A stretch of 21,784 bases of DNA from JAIVJN01 sp036732565 (GTDB taxonomy: Bacteria > Acidobacteriota > Vicinamibacteria > Vicinamibacterales > UBA2999), in assembly GCA_036732565.1 (NCBI GenBank), contig DAINCF010000039.1, positions 1 through 21,784 on the forward strand, read 5' to 3'. The position numbers were made by a program, and so were the translations under genes. The notes beneath the pieces are model-generated. The model saw only the letters and a list, made by a program, of their open reading frames with translations, was not told where the DNA came from and did no database searches. This document shows positions 1 through 8,619 of the stretch, in pieces (position 1 is the first letter of the stretch; every line of letters starts with the position of its first letter).

Positions 1-3000
1 ATCGCTATTGAGCGTGATGCGGCCGTCCGAACAATCGACGTCCCCCGACCAGCCCGCAAACGTCGAATCGGCCGCGGGAATGGCGACGAGCTCCACCGTG
101 GAACCCGCCGGAAACGTCGCCGAGCACGCATCGCCGCACGCGATGCCGGCCGCAACGCTCACGACGCGCCCTGTACCAGCGCCAACATGCGCCAGCGTGA
201 GGCGCCAGTCCGCAAGGTATTCGAAGGCGCCCGTGCGCGTCGCTGTCCCCGCGCCCGTGACGGTGACCGTCACGTCGACCGTGCCCGCTGCATGCGACGG
301 CGTCTCGCCCGTGATGGTTGTCGCGTCGACGACGACAACGTTGGTGGCCACTGCGCCACCGACCGTGACCGCCGGAGTTCCCGCGAAATTCGTGCCCGTG
401 ATCGTGATGAGCGTGCCACCTGACGTCGGACCTGTTGATGGCGTCACGCTCTCGATGGTCGGCGTCACCGACGTCACCGTCAGCGTGCCGGTAGCGCCGC
501 TGGCGGCGAAGTCGGTGGCGCCACTGTAGTCGGCCACGATCGTGAGCGTCTGCGGCGGTGTGCCTCCCGGCAGGATGTAGTTGACGGTTGCAGTGCCGTT
601 CGTCAGCGGCGCGGAGGTCACCGGCGCACCGACTATCGCCGTGCTCGCGTCTCGCACCGTGAACGTCACGGTGCCGGCATCGACCGTGCGGCTGCTGGAG
701 ACCGACGCTGTCAGGACCACCGTCTGCGGGACGTCGCTAGATGGCACCGTCGGGCTCGATGTCGCGGTGGTCGTCGAACGCGGGCTGACATTCAGCGTGT
801 TCGCGCCGACGCTTTGCGCATGCGTGGCGTTGCCTGCAAACGTCGCCGTGATGATACGCGGCCCGACCGACGCCGGAGTGATCGTCGCCTGACAGGTCGC
901 GATATCGGTCGTGGACGGCGGCGGCGCGAGTATGCAACCGGTGAAAACATCTCCCGGGACCGACGATCCGAGCGTCAGCGCGCCGGACGGAGGAAAGGCT
1001 GGCAAGCCGGAAGGCTGCGTCACCGTCACCGCGACGGTGACCGTGGCGCTGTCACCGATCGTGACCGTCGCAGGCGTCGTCTGCACGGTGGTGTCGGTGG
1101 CGCGAGCGACCACCGCGAGAATCGCCGCGGACGTGTTGTTTGCACCGACCGGATCCGCGGTATCGGATGTCCCCTGTGCCGTCAGCGTCACGGGACCGCT
1201 GCTGGCGAACAGGTCCAGTGTGAGGGTCGCGCTCGCGCTCGGACCCAGGCTGGCGATCTGCCAGTCGTTGCCAACGAGCACACCCATGCTGGGCACGCCT
1301 GGCGTCATAGTGCCGGTGCCGCCCGCCAGCGAGAGACCGACGCTGACATTGGAGGCGGTGTCGGGGCCTAGGTTCGTCACGGTCACCGTGAACGGCGTCG
1401 AGCTGAGGGAGAGGACGGATGCGGAAGGCGGCGTCACGGTCACGCCGAGGTCCGCCGCCCCGAACAACCCGACCAGGATCGGGTCATGATCGGACGCCCG
1501 GTAGGGTGACGCCGGCTGGAACACGACGCGCGGTGGAACCAGGGCAGAGCCGTCCGGCTTCTCCTCAAAGGCCGCCTCGCCAGTGTCCCTCACCTCGTCG
1601 TTGTAGTCGAACAGCGGCACCTCGTCGGCATTGATGTGCCATGCACCGACGCCGAGCACCTGCGAGGCCAGACTGGCGCTTGCAAAGGCGTAGTCGAGAT
1701 GGCCGATCTGCCCGTCGAACAAGTACGAGTAAGCGTTCGCGCCAAGGAGCGATGCCTCGAGATCAGTGAAGCCGCCGCCGCTCAGCGTCGTCACCGGATC
1801 CTCTTTGGCGTACGCGTTGAAATCGCCAAGCAGCAGCACGTCGGGATCGCCGGCTGCCGGCAGCACCGTGCCGGAGATCCACGTGAGGAGACGGCTGGCC
1901 TGTGCGGTCCGCGTGCCGTTGAAGCACCCCTGGCCGTCGCCCGCATCGGCGTCGGCGCCGGTGCCGGGGCACCCCTTCGACTTGAAATGGTTGGCGACGA
2001 CCGTGAACCGCTGGCCAAACGCGGTGTTCGCGGCATCGACGACGTCGAAGGTCTGTGCCGTGGGAGGTCTATTGTGGACCGGATCCAGATCGACGAGCGG
2101 CGAGCCGACCGGCGACAGGATGCCGGTGCGGTAAATCTGCTGCACGCGAATGGTGTCTTCACCGAGCGTGCCGCCGGTATTGACGTATGCGTACGGATGC
2201 GCGCCACCACACCGCGCATTGATCGCGCCGAGAAGGTCCGTGATCGTGTCGCTCGGGGTCGTGTTCTCGAGCTCCATGAAGGCGTACACATCGGCGTTCA
2301 GCGAGCAGACCACGATCGAGGCACGTTCGCGCTGCCGGTTCAGCTCCGCGACACTGTCGGCCCCGCGGCAATCCAGCGTTCCGCTGGGTCCGCATGGACC
2401 TGTGCTCTCACTCGTCGTGGTGTCGATCGTGGTGAAGTAGTTGAGCAGATTCATGCTCACCGCTTTGATCGCACCGCCAACCGCGGGTGGAGTCGCCGGG
2501 CGCGGATTGGCCACGGTAAAAGGCGCCGGGACTGCCTGTGTCGGGCGGACGCGCCAGGCGTCAGCGCTGCCGCTCCCAGCGAACGACCAGTGCAGCACGC
2601 CGGTCAGCCCGTTGACCAGATCGCCGCCGCGGAAGAAATCGACGCCTTGGGTGCCGACCGAAAAGCCGCCGTTGGCGCTCGGATGATAGGCGAACTGGCT
2701 GCCGTCGGGCAGGGCCAGTGGAGCATTCAATGTGTTGCTCGGGTCATCCAGCAGAACCCTCCGCCGCGTCAGATTGTCGAGGTGCGCCGCCAGGCCAGCG
2801 ACGCTCGGCGCCGAACCCTCCGTGAACTGACGTGGCCGGCCGCCTTCATACAGCTCGACTTCGCCATGTTGCTGGAGCTCGAAGTACTCCGAGACCGTCA
2901 GCGTGTCGACGAAGGCGACGAGCATCCCTTCGCGGGTCTCGTAGAAGTCGTCGACGAGGCCTACCACAGGGAGGTCGATCGGGCTGGGCGTCACCTCGGC

Positions 3001-3747
3001 GAGATGGTTGCCGGCGCTGGTGACAACCACTGAACCGGCGGTGCTCGCCGTGATCTGGGTCATGTTGAAGAACTCCGACACCGTCCCAGTCACCTGGACC
3101 CGCTGGCCCTCCGCCACCGGCGTTGGACAGCTGCTGCAGAAGACGAAGATCCCCTCTGACGTCGCCGGATTGGCGTCCGCATCGGCGTCTTCCTCCTGCA
3201 CGAAGAACCCCGACAACTGCGGGCTGGCCTGGTAGTCGCCGACGACGACGCCCTCAACTGTGACCGTCGCGCCCGGTATCGGCGTCGCCGCGCCGTTGCC
3301 CTGGACGTCATGGATCCTGGCGAGGTCGTCGTTGACGATCGTTCCCTGCCCCTGACTGTCCGTCGCGGTTGCGCCGGTGACGTTGGTCACGTTGACGAAG
3401 AACGTCTCGTTCGCCTCGGGCGACGCATCACCGTTGACCAGGACGTCGAAGGTGTAGGTCGAGCTGCCCGCAGGAATGGTCTGGCCGGTGAGCGACTTGG
3501 CGACGTAGTCGTTGTCTTCGGTGGCCGGGTTGTCATCTTGCGCCGTGCCATCGGCCGTTGCGATGTCAAACGTGACGCCGCCGGGGCCAGCCGGCGCCGA
3601 CAGACTCACGGTGAAGGTGTAGGTCGTCGTGCCGGCGTCCCCTTCGTTCTGTGAGACATCGTTGACGGTCAAATTGGGCTGCGCCGCGGCAACCGACGCC
3701 ACCAGCAGCAGAATGCACGCGCTCAGGAGCGAACACCGCGACATCAT
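1..3747 (-). CDS. Secreted ExeM/NucH-like multidomain nuclease (partial, C-terminus beyond window)
   Basis: The minus strand reads open without a stop for 1249 codons from the ATG at 3747 to base 1. The start has a GAGGA ribosome site 9 bases upstream and a signal peptide ending near VAAA-QP (about residue 20). Domains in order: Calx-beta-like (about 20-120), an OB-fold of the YhcR/NucH type (about 141-230), a linker, then an endonuclease/exonuclease/phosphatase domain (about 432-760). The last has the expected catalytic signatures: MNLLNYF (N433), MELEN (E492, E494), LLGDFNAY (D642, N644) and SDHDP (D753, H754). DUF11/CARDB-like and two Ig-like repeats follow, then an IPT/TIG domain (about 1090-1180) and the start of an InlB-type divergent repeat (GWSGDVDCSDG). 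Members of this family are extracellular DNases used for nutrient or phosphate scavenging and biofilm DNA turnover. The adhesin-like tail suggests surface or matrix attachment (inference). The plus-strand ORFs here are shadows. Confidence 0.9.
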   Translation of the reverse strand, partial: MMSRCSLLSACILLLVASVAAAQPNLTVNDVSQNEGDAGTTTYTFTVSLSAPAGPGGVTFDIATADGTAQDDNPATEDNDYVAKSLTGQTIPAGSSTYTFDVLVNGDASPEANETFFVNVTNVTGATATDSQGQGTIVNDDLARIHDVQGNGAATPIPGATVTVEGVVVGDYQASPQLSGFFVQEEDADADANPATSEGIFVFCSSCPTPVAEGQRVQVTGTVSEFFNMTQITASTAGSVVVTSAGNHLAEVTPSPIDLPVVGLVDDFYETREGMLVAFVDTLTVSEYFELQQHGEVELYEGGRPRQFTEGSAPSVAGLAAHLDNLTRRRVLLDDPSNTLNAPLALPDGSQFAYHPSANGGFSVGTQGVDFFRGGDLVNGLTGVLHWSFAGSGSADAWRVRPTQAVPAPFTVANPRPATPPAVGGAIKAVSMNLLNYFTTIDTTTSESTGPCGPSGTLDCRGADSVAELNRQRERASIVVCSLNADVYAFMELENTTPSDTITDLLGAINARCGGAHPYAYVNTGGTLGEDTIRVQQIYRTGILSPVGSPLVDLDPVHNRPPTAQTFDVVDAANTAFGQRFTVVANHFKSKGCPGTGADADAGDGQGCFNGTRTAQASRLLTWISGTVLPAAGDPDVLLLGDFNAYAKEDPVTTLSGGGFTDLEASLLGANAYSYLFDGQIGHLDYAFASASLASQVLGVGAWHINADEVPLFDYNDEVRDTGEAAFEEKPDGSALVPPRVVFQPASPYRASDHDPILVGLFGAADLGVTVTPPSASVLSLSSTPFTVTVTNLGPDTASNVSVGLSLAGGTGTMTPGVPSMGVLVGNDWQIASLGPSASATLTLDLFASSGPVTLTAQGTSDTADPVGANNTSAAILAVVARATDTTVQTTPATVTIGDSATVTVAVTVTQPSGLPAFPPSGALTLGSSVPGDVFTGCILAPPPSTTDIATCQATITPASVGPRIITATFAGNATHAQSVGANTLNVSPRSTTTATSSPTVPSSDVPQTVVLTASVSSSRTVDAGTVTFTVRDASTAIVGAPVTSAPLTNGTATVNYILPGGTPPQTLTIVADYSGATDFAASGATGTLTVTSVTPTIESVTPSTGPTSGGTLITITGTNFAGTPAVTVGGAVATNVVVVDATTITGETPSHAAGTVDVTVTVTGAGTATRTGAFEYLADWRLTLAHVGAGTGRVVSVAAGIACGDACSATFPAGSTVELVAIPAADSTFAGWSGDVDCSDGRITLNSD

Positions 3748-4002
3748 CTGATTTCATCCTCGAGGGCGGCGCCGCCGCGTTCAGTGAACGTTTTTGGAGT
3801 AGAGCGGAACAGTCAAAAAGAGACGCACCTGACTGTTTCTCTATTTCGACCCAACGGGACAGCCGCAATAGGCAGGTGCGCGCAATATTTACTCAAATCT
3901 GCGCAACGCGCCTGAGGCAGCAGTGCTCTATGACTGGGCAGCGGCGAATCCAGGAGTTCGCCGCTTCGCCTCTATGATGTCCGTCGAGGAGCCTGTGCCG
4001 AC
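3748..4002. promoter_or_regulatory. Intergenic region between divergent genes, with inverted repeats
   Basis: This 255-base gap separates the minus-strand nuclease from the plus-strand DinB gene. On the nuclease leader side it holds three inverted repeats: AACAGTCA/TGACTGTT (3808-3815 and 3830-3837, 14-base spacer), CGTTCA-G-TGAACG (3778-3790) and the perfect palindrome GGCGGCGCCGCC (3765-3776). A TTGACT lies on the minus strand inside the first repeat, but I see no convincing -10 at the right distance. No gene is visible here. Confidence 0.4.
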
Positions 4003-4518
4003 ATGTCCAAGACCGAGTGGTGGCAACGAGGACCGATCGAAGACGTCCCAGCTGTCCTGCAGCCCGTCGCGCACATCCTCCTTCAGGTCCGGGAAAGCGT
4101 CGGGGAGCTGGTTGAGAACCTGACGCTCGATCAATGGAACGCACGGCCAGCCGGGGTCGCGTCGGCGGCGTTCCACGTGCGGCACATGGCGGGCGTCATC
4201 GACCGCTTGTTCACGTACGCGCGCGGTGACGCACTGTCCGAAACGCAGTTCGAGGCGCTTCGAGCCGAGGGGGCCGAGCTCGACGCCCCAGGCCGGGCGG
4301 CGGCACTGGACGCGCTAAACGCTCGTGTCGATGCGGCCATCGCGGAGCTGCGCACACTCGATCCGGCGACGCTCGGCGATTTCCGCGCAGTCGGACGGGC
4401 GGGCCTGCCCTCGACCGTGATCGGCTGCCTCGTGCACGGCGCCGAGCATGCCATGCGGCATGTTGGTCAGCTTTCGGTCACGACGCGCATCGTTCGGTCT
4501 GACGCCCGACAATCCTAG
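4003..4518 (+). CDS. DinB family protein (DinB_2-like), 171 aa
   Basis: This is a small four-helix protein of the DinB/YfiT metalloenzyme superfamily. The putative metal ligands are H61 (in FHVRHMAG) and H149 and H153 (in AEHAMRHVGQ), the spacing expected of a DinB_2 triad. Length is typical of the family. Members include thiol-dependent S-transferases and many uncharacterised stress-linked proteins, so the reaction cannot be named. The ATG at 4003 follows a run without a strong ribosome site, but the residues from MSKTEWW onward fit the fold. A second DinB-family gene starts 67 bases after the stop, so the two were probably co-transcribed and may come from an old duplication, although their sequences have diverged widely. 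Confidence 0.8.
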   Translation: MSKTEWWQRGPIEDVPAVLQPVAHILLQVRESVGELVENLTLDQWNARPAGVASAAFHVRHMAGVIDRLFTYARGDALSETQFEALRAEGAELDAPGRAAALDALNARVDAAIAELRTLDPATLGDFRAVGRAGLPSTVIGCLVHGAEHAMRHVGQLSVTTRIVRSDARQS

Positions 4519-4585
4519 TGGCCCGGTTACGATTGAGCGTGCTCGGATGTGTGGTAACACGGACCTTGGCAAGAGGAGTGACCGC

Positions 4586-5095
4586 ATGACGATGACTGAG
4601 TGGTTCCTCGTAGAGCTCGACAGCGAAGCGGCCAAGTCCAGACGCGTGCTTGAACAGGTGCCATCGGGGAAGCGCGATTGGAAGCCGCACGAGAGGTCTA
4701 TGGAGCTCGGCTACTTGTCGGATCTGGTTGCCAACATCCCATCATGGGTCGGAATGGCCATCACGCTCGACGAACTGGATATTGCCCCCAAGGACGGCCC
4801 GAAATACCAGCCAGCGCCACTGAACACGAGCGCCGAGCTTGTGGCGGCGCTCGACAAGGCCGTTGCCCAGGCGCGTGAGGCCCTGCAGAACACGAGCGAT
4901 GCGCATCTCGCGACGTCCTGGCGTCTCCTCGCCGGCGGTCAGCTCGCGTTCGAGCAGCTGCGTCGGGAGGTGATTCGCGATACGTTCCTCCATTCGGCGC
5001 ATCACCGCGGACAGATGACTGTGTACCTGCGCCTGCTTGGAGCGAAGGTGCCCTCGGTCTATGGGCCAACCGCCGACGATGCGAGCTTTGGATGA
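4586..5095 (+). CDS. DinB family protein, 169 aa, lacking the first metal-ligand histidine
   Basis: The reading frame is open from 4448, but the ATG at 4586 is preferred. It has AAGAGGAG 7 bases upstream, avoids overlapping the preceding gene, and MTMTEWFLVELD is a typical family N-terminus. The C-terminal half carries the family signature, with H136 and H140 in FLHSAHHRGQ followed by VYLRLLG, VPSVYGPTAD. The first-helix segment, normally LGxLAxHxAxIPxW, reads LGYLSDLVANIPSW here, so the position that usually holds the first metal-binding His is Leu47. Metal binding may be weakened or use other residues such as D46 (inference). It is probably co-transcribed with the DinB gene upstream. Confidence 0.83.
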   Translation: MTMTEWFLVELDSEAAKSRRVLEQVPSGKRDWKPHERSMELGYLSDLVANIPSWVGMAITLDELDIAPKDGPKYQPAPLNTSAELVAALDKAVAQAREALQNTSDAHLATSWRLLAGGQLAFEQLRREVIRDTFLHSAHHRGQMTVYLRLLGAKVPSVYGPTADDASFG

Positions 5096-5158
5096 GTCTC
5101 GATCGTCGTCAGTGGGTAGTCGCCATGCTCGTGCGGAGGGTCGCCGTAGATTCATTCT

Positions 5159-5196
5159 GGTGATCCTGCCTAGGTGGCATCGGTACGATTGCCTAT
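5159..5196 (+). promoter_or_regulatory. Composite site A, near-duplicate of the site at 9351-9387
   Basis: The block reads GGTGATCCTGCCTAGGTG, then three bases, TCGGTAC, five bases, CCTAT. The same elements in the same order, with a two-base first spacer, occur at 9351-9387. It ends about 63 bases before the ATG of the receiver gene at 5260. CCTAGG is palindromic, and the second half is a degenerate version of a GGTAC/GTACC inverted repeat. It is likely an operator or promoter module of the signalling cluster (inference). Confidence 0.6.
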
Positions 5197-5259
5197 GCCA
5201 ATCGCGTAGGGTTGCGGATTCACACGCCTCGGTATTCACGGGCATGCTTCCGATTGAGC

Positions 5260-5607
5260 ATGCCCTCCGTTCTGATTGTGGATGACAGCGATGACATGCG
5301 GCTCATGATCCGAGGCGTCATCGCGAGGCTAGCTGAGCCTATCTACGAGTGTCGAGACGGCGCCGATGCCGTCGCCGTCTGTGCACAGTACAGGCCCGAC
5401 TGCGTGCTGATGGACATCGAGATGCCGATCACGGATGGCATCAGCGCGACCCGGCAAATCGTCGCGCTCCTCCCCTCGACGAGGATTCTGATCGTGACGC
5501 AGTACGACGACAAGCGGCTCCGGCGCGCGGCGCGGGAGGCGGGCGCGCACGGCTACGTGCTCAAGGAGAATCTGCTGGAGTTACGCACGGTCCTCCGCGC
5601 GCTGTAG
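5260..5607 (+). CDS. Receiver-only response regulator, 115 aa
   Basis: This is a CheY-like receiver domain with no output domain. Acidic pocket D8/D9, phospho-acceptor D52 in LMDIEMP, T80 in LIVTQ and K102 in YVLKEN are all present. The ATG at 5260 is preferred over the upstream in-frame ATG at 5212 because MPSVLIVDD is the standard receiver start, although no strong ribosome site precedes it. Receiver similarity is to the NarL/LuxR class, so it could be a truncated relative of the full regulator at 8620. The stop is 22 bases before the sensor kinase ATG, so the two are almost certainly one transcript. It may act as a phosphate sink or phosphorelay partner for that kinase (inference). Confidence 0.88.
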   Translation: MPSVLIVDDSDDMRLMIRGVIARLAEPIYECRDGADAVAVCAQYRPDCVLMDIEMPITDGISATRQIVALLPSTRILIVTQYDDKRLRRAAREAGAHGYVLKENLLELRTVLRAL

Positions 5608-5629
5608 GATTGCGGGCGGAACGGTTCCG

Positions 5630-8590
5630 ATGCGGGGAGCATTCGTCGCGCGACTCGGTCTCCTCGGTGTGATCGCGACGCTTCTCTGCGCCGCCGAGGC
5701 CCTCGCTCAGTACGGCGTCGACAAGTGGACCACGACGGAAGGCCTCCCCCAGAACGGCAACCACAGCGTAATCCAGGCGGGTGACGGCTATCTCTGGTTG
5801 ACCACCTATGACGGCCTGGTGCGATTCGACGGCGTGCGCTTCACGATCTTCGACAAAACCCATACGCCCGGCATTGCCACCAATCGCCTGGGATCGCTCT
5901 TCGAGGGTCGAGACGGAGTGCTCTGGATTGCCACCGAGCTCGGCGGCGTCATTCGACACAAAGCCGGTGCGTTCACGACCTACGCCACCGAGCACGGTCT
6001 CCCACATCCGTACGTGCGCGGGATCACCGGCGATGAGGCCGGCCATGTCTGGGTGCTGGCGAACGATCGCATCCTGATCTGGGACGAGGGGCGCTTCCGC
6101 AATGCGACCCTCGACGCGGCCGACGTGCCGTTCCGGGCCTCGGAATGGGACACGCAGATCTTTTGGGCCATCGAGCGGTCGACGTTGCATCGCTTCACTC
6201 GAGGGGTCCTCTCCTCCCGAACGTTGCCCTCATTGCTTCGCAACTTCGCCGCCGAACGCTACGCCGAAGATCCCTCGGGGACGGTCTGGTTCGCCTCGCC
6301 TGACGGGCAGGTCGCTCGGCTCGATCCGTCCGGCACGGTCAGCTTCGATAGCGACGCCGATGTCGTGTACTCCGGTCATCGAGGGCAGCGATGGACGATG
6401 CGCGTCAATCAGCGGCTCGAACGACGGCTGATCCTACCCGGCCTCGGCGGTGATGGTGGAATTCAGGTGCGCCTGTTCCACGAGGATCGCGAAGACAACC
6501 TCTGGCTGACCGGCGATGCCGGGCTTCACCGCGTCCGGCAACGCGCGGTCACCACCTACTCTCGACAGGATGGGCTGGTCGATCGCAATGTCTATCCGGT
6601 CTACCGGGACAGTCACGGCACGGTGTGGATCGGCACGTGGGATTCCGGACTGAGCCGCTTTCAGGATGGCCGCTTCATCAACTACACGGTCCGCGACGGC
6701 CTGGCCTCGGGTGTGATGTCGGCGATTGGCGAGGATCGCGACCGCCAGCTCTGGGTCGCCTCACACCACGAACGCAACGGCGGCTTGCGCGTCTATCGGA
6801 ACGGGCGATTCGTCACGCCCGATCGGGACATCGTTCCCCCTGGCAGCACCGTCAACGCGATCTATCGCGATCGCGCTGGTGCACTCTGGTTCGGCACCAC
6901 GCGCGGCCTGGTTCAGGACCTGAACGGCGTGACGACGCGGTACGGCATGCAGGATGGCCTGCCCGGCGATGATGTCCATGCGTTCGCGGAAGACGCGGCC
7001 GGCGACCTGTGGATTGCCACCTACGCTGGACTAGCTCGCTGGCACGACGGTCGCTTCTCGGCATGGACGGAGCGCGATGGTCTTCCCAGCAACACGATCC
7101 GCGCGCTTCACGTCGATCGCGACAACGTGCTCTGGATTGGCACCTACGACGGCGGGCTTGGGCGCTACAAGGATGGCCGCTTCGCTCGGATCACCAGCCA
7201 CGACGGGCTGTACGACGATGGCGTCTTCCAGATCCTCGAAGATGACGAGGGCCACCTGTGGATGACGTCGAACCGCGGCGTCCATCGCGTGGCGCGGCGA
7301 GATCTGAATGCGTTCGCTGACGGTCTGACCCGGCAGATCGCGTCGATGGGCTTCGGGACACGGGACGGCATGCTCAGCGCGGAGTGCAACGGCGGCTCGT
7401 CCCCTGCCGGCGCCAAGGCCCTCGACGGCACGCTGTGGTTTCCGACGCAAGATGGCGTTGCCGTGATCGACCCACGCCGAATTGGCGCGAGTGCCGGGCC
7501 ACTACCGGTGACCATCGAGTCTGTGCTGATCGACCGCTCCCCAGCGCCGCTCGACGCGCCGATTCGCGTCACCCCGACCCAAGAGAGCCTCGAGATCACC
7601 TATACCGGTCTCAGCTTCGTGCAGTCCGATCGGTTGACCTTTCGCTATCGGCTGAACGGGCTGGACCGCGACTGGGTCGAGGCAGGCACCAGGCGAACCG
7701 CGTATTACTCGCACGTTCCGCCCGGCCGCTACACGTTCACGGTGATGGCGGCCGACAGCACCGGCGCGTGGAGTCCTCGCACGGCGGAGGTATCGCTCGA
7801 GGTCGTGCCGCCATTCTGGCAAACGTGGTGGTTTGCCACGCTCAGCGTCCTGGCTGCCGCCACCGTCGTCGGCTTCGGCTACCATCGTCGGGTCTCGACG
7901 CTCGAACGGGCGCGGGTCGCTCAGGAGCGCTTCTCGCGGCAACTGATCGACTCGCAGGAGCGCGAACGTCGCCGCATCGCCGCCGAGTTGCACGACAGCC
8001 TCGGCCAGCAGCTGCTGGTCATCAAGAACCGCGCCTTGTTGGGCACAACCGATGGCCACGAGGGGCCAGCGGCGCGCCGACAGTTCGAGCAGATTTCGGA
8101 CGCGGCCAGCCAATCGATCGAGGAAGTCCGGCACATCGCCTACAACCTTCGGCCGTATCATCTCGATCGGCTCGGGCTGACCAATTCCGTGGAGGACATG
8201 ATCGAGCGCGTGGCGGCGACGTCGGACATCGTGTTCGCGGCCGACATCGAGCCGATCGACGGGACGATCCCGAAGGACATGGAGATCAACCTGTTCCGCA
8301 TCGTCCAGGAGTGCCTCAACAACATCATCAAGCACTCCGAGAGCCGCCACGCCTCCCTTCGCATGGCTCGCCGCGATCGGCGCGTCACGATTACCATACA
8401 CGACGATGGCAAAGGCTTCGATCCCAAGGCGACGCTCACCACACCGGTGCCGACGCGCGGGTTTGGCATGAGCGGCATCGCCGAGCGCGTCCGCATGCTC
8501 GGCGGACGGCACACCATCATCTCGAGTCCTGGGCACGGAACGACGATTCAGATCGAGGTGCCCGTGCAGGAGCCTCAAAGGTCCGCCTGA
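5630..8590 (+). CDS. Two-component sensor histidine kinase with Reg_prop beta-propeller sensor
   Basis: A 986-residue membrane sensor. A signal peptide (cleavage near ALA-QY, residue 26) leads into a large periplasmic region of repeated Reg_prop blades (about 30-620, pattern W-I/L-T-Y-D-G-L-R-F and DGL). A Y_Y_Y domain follows (about 656-730, ending VPPFWQTWWF), then one membrane helix (about 731-752). The cytoplasmic part has a HisKA_3 dimerisation domain with phospho-acceptor H788 in AAELHDSLGQQ, and a HATPase domain with QECLNNIIKH (E894, N897-N898), DDGKGF (925-930) and GFGMSGIAERV. The architecture is that of BaeS/NarX-like kinases paired with NarL regulators, and the matching regulator lies 29 bases downstream. 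Ligands of Reg_prop sensors are often polysaccharide-derived, but the ligand cannot be read here. Its TGA stop sits in the loop of a palindromic hairpin. Confidence 0.95.
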   Translation: MRGAFVARLGLLGVIATLLCAAEALAQYGVDKWTTTEGLPQNGNHSVIQAGDGYLWLTTYDGLVRFDGVRFTIFDKTHTPGIATNRLGSLFEGRDGVLWIATELGGVIRHKAGAFTTYATEHGLPHPYVRGITGDEAGHVWVLANDRILIWDEGRFRNATLDAADVPFRASEWDTQIFWAIERSTLHRFTRGVLSSRTLPSLLRNFAAERYAEDPSGTVWFASPDGQVARLDPSGTVSFDSDADVVYSGHRGQRWTMRVNQRLERRLILPGLGGDGGIQVRLFHEDREDNLWLTGDAGLHRVRQRAVTTYSRQDGLVDRNVYPVYRDSHGTVWIGTWDSGLSRFQDGRFINYTVRDGLASGVMSAIGEDRDRQLWVASHHERNGGLRVYRNGRFVTPDRDIVPPGSTVNAIYRDRAGALWFGTTRGLVQDLNGVTTRYGMQDGLPGDDVHAFAEDAAGDLWIATYAGLARWHDGRFSAWTERDGLPSNTIRALHVDRDNVLWIGTYDGGLGRYKDGRFARITSHDGLYDDGVFQILEDDEGHLWMTSNRGVHRVARRDLNAFADGLTRQIASMGFGTRDGMLSAECNGGSSPAGAKALDGTLWFPTQDGVAVIDPRRIGASAGPLPVTIESVLIDRSPAPLDAPIRVTPTQESLEITYTGLSFVQSDRLTFRYRLNGLDRDWVEAGTRRTAYYSHVPPGRYTFTVMAADSTGAWSPRTAEVSLEVVPPFWQTWWFATLSVLAAATVVGFGYHRRVSTLERARVAQERFSRQLIDSQERERRRIAAELHDSLGQQLLVIKNRALLGTTDGHEGPAARRQFEQISDAASQSIEEVRHIAYNLRPYHLDRLGLTNSVEDMIERVAATSDIVFAADIEPIDGTIPKDMEINLFRIVQECLNNIIKHSESRHASLRMARRDRRVTITIHDDGKGFDPKATLTTPVPTRGFGMSGIAERVRMLGGRHTIISSPGHGTTIQIEVPVQEPQRSA

Positions 8591-8603
8591 AGGCGGACCC
8601 CAC
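8580..8603 (+). repeat. REP-like palindrome, copy 1, containing the kinase stop codon
   Basis: GGTCCGCCTGAAGGCGGACC is a perfect 8-bp stem with a TGAA tetraloop. With the CCAC that follows, it is identical over 24 bases to 9314-9337. The TGA in the loop (8588-8590) is the stop codon of the sensor kinase. It lies between the kinase and the downstream regulator, where it could lower read-through or stabilise the upstream mRNA (inference). Confidence 0.75.
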
Positions 8604-8619
8604 GTTTGTTTCCCTCGTC

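Noticed and set aside
8..3654. Plus-strand open frames, the longest 1636-3033 (465 codons)
   Set aside because: They are antisense to the nuclease, have arginine- and valine-rich, domain-free translations, and the minus-strand frame has continuous recognisable domains.
3850..3880. A third copy of the composite site (minus strand CCTGCCTATTG)
   Set aside because: Only a short piece matches; the CCTAGG core and the GGTAC/CCTAT half are missing.
4448..4585. Earlier start for the second DinB gene
   Set aside because: It would overlap the first DinB gene, and a good ribosome site supports the ATG at 4586.
7384..8619. Long N-terminal extension of the LuxR regulator
   Set aside because: It lies entirely over the sensor kinase in another frame; the receiver domain begins at 8620.
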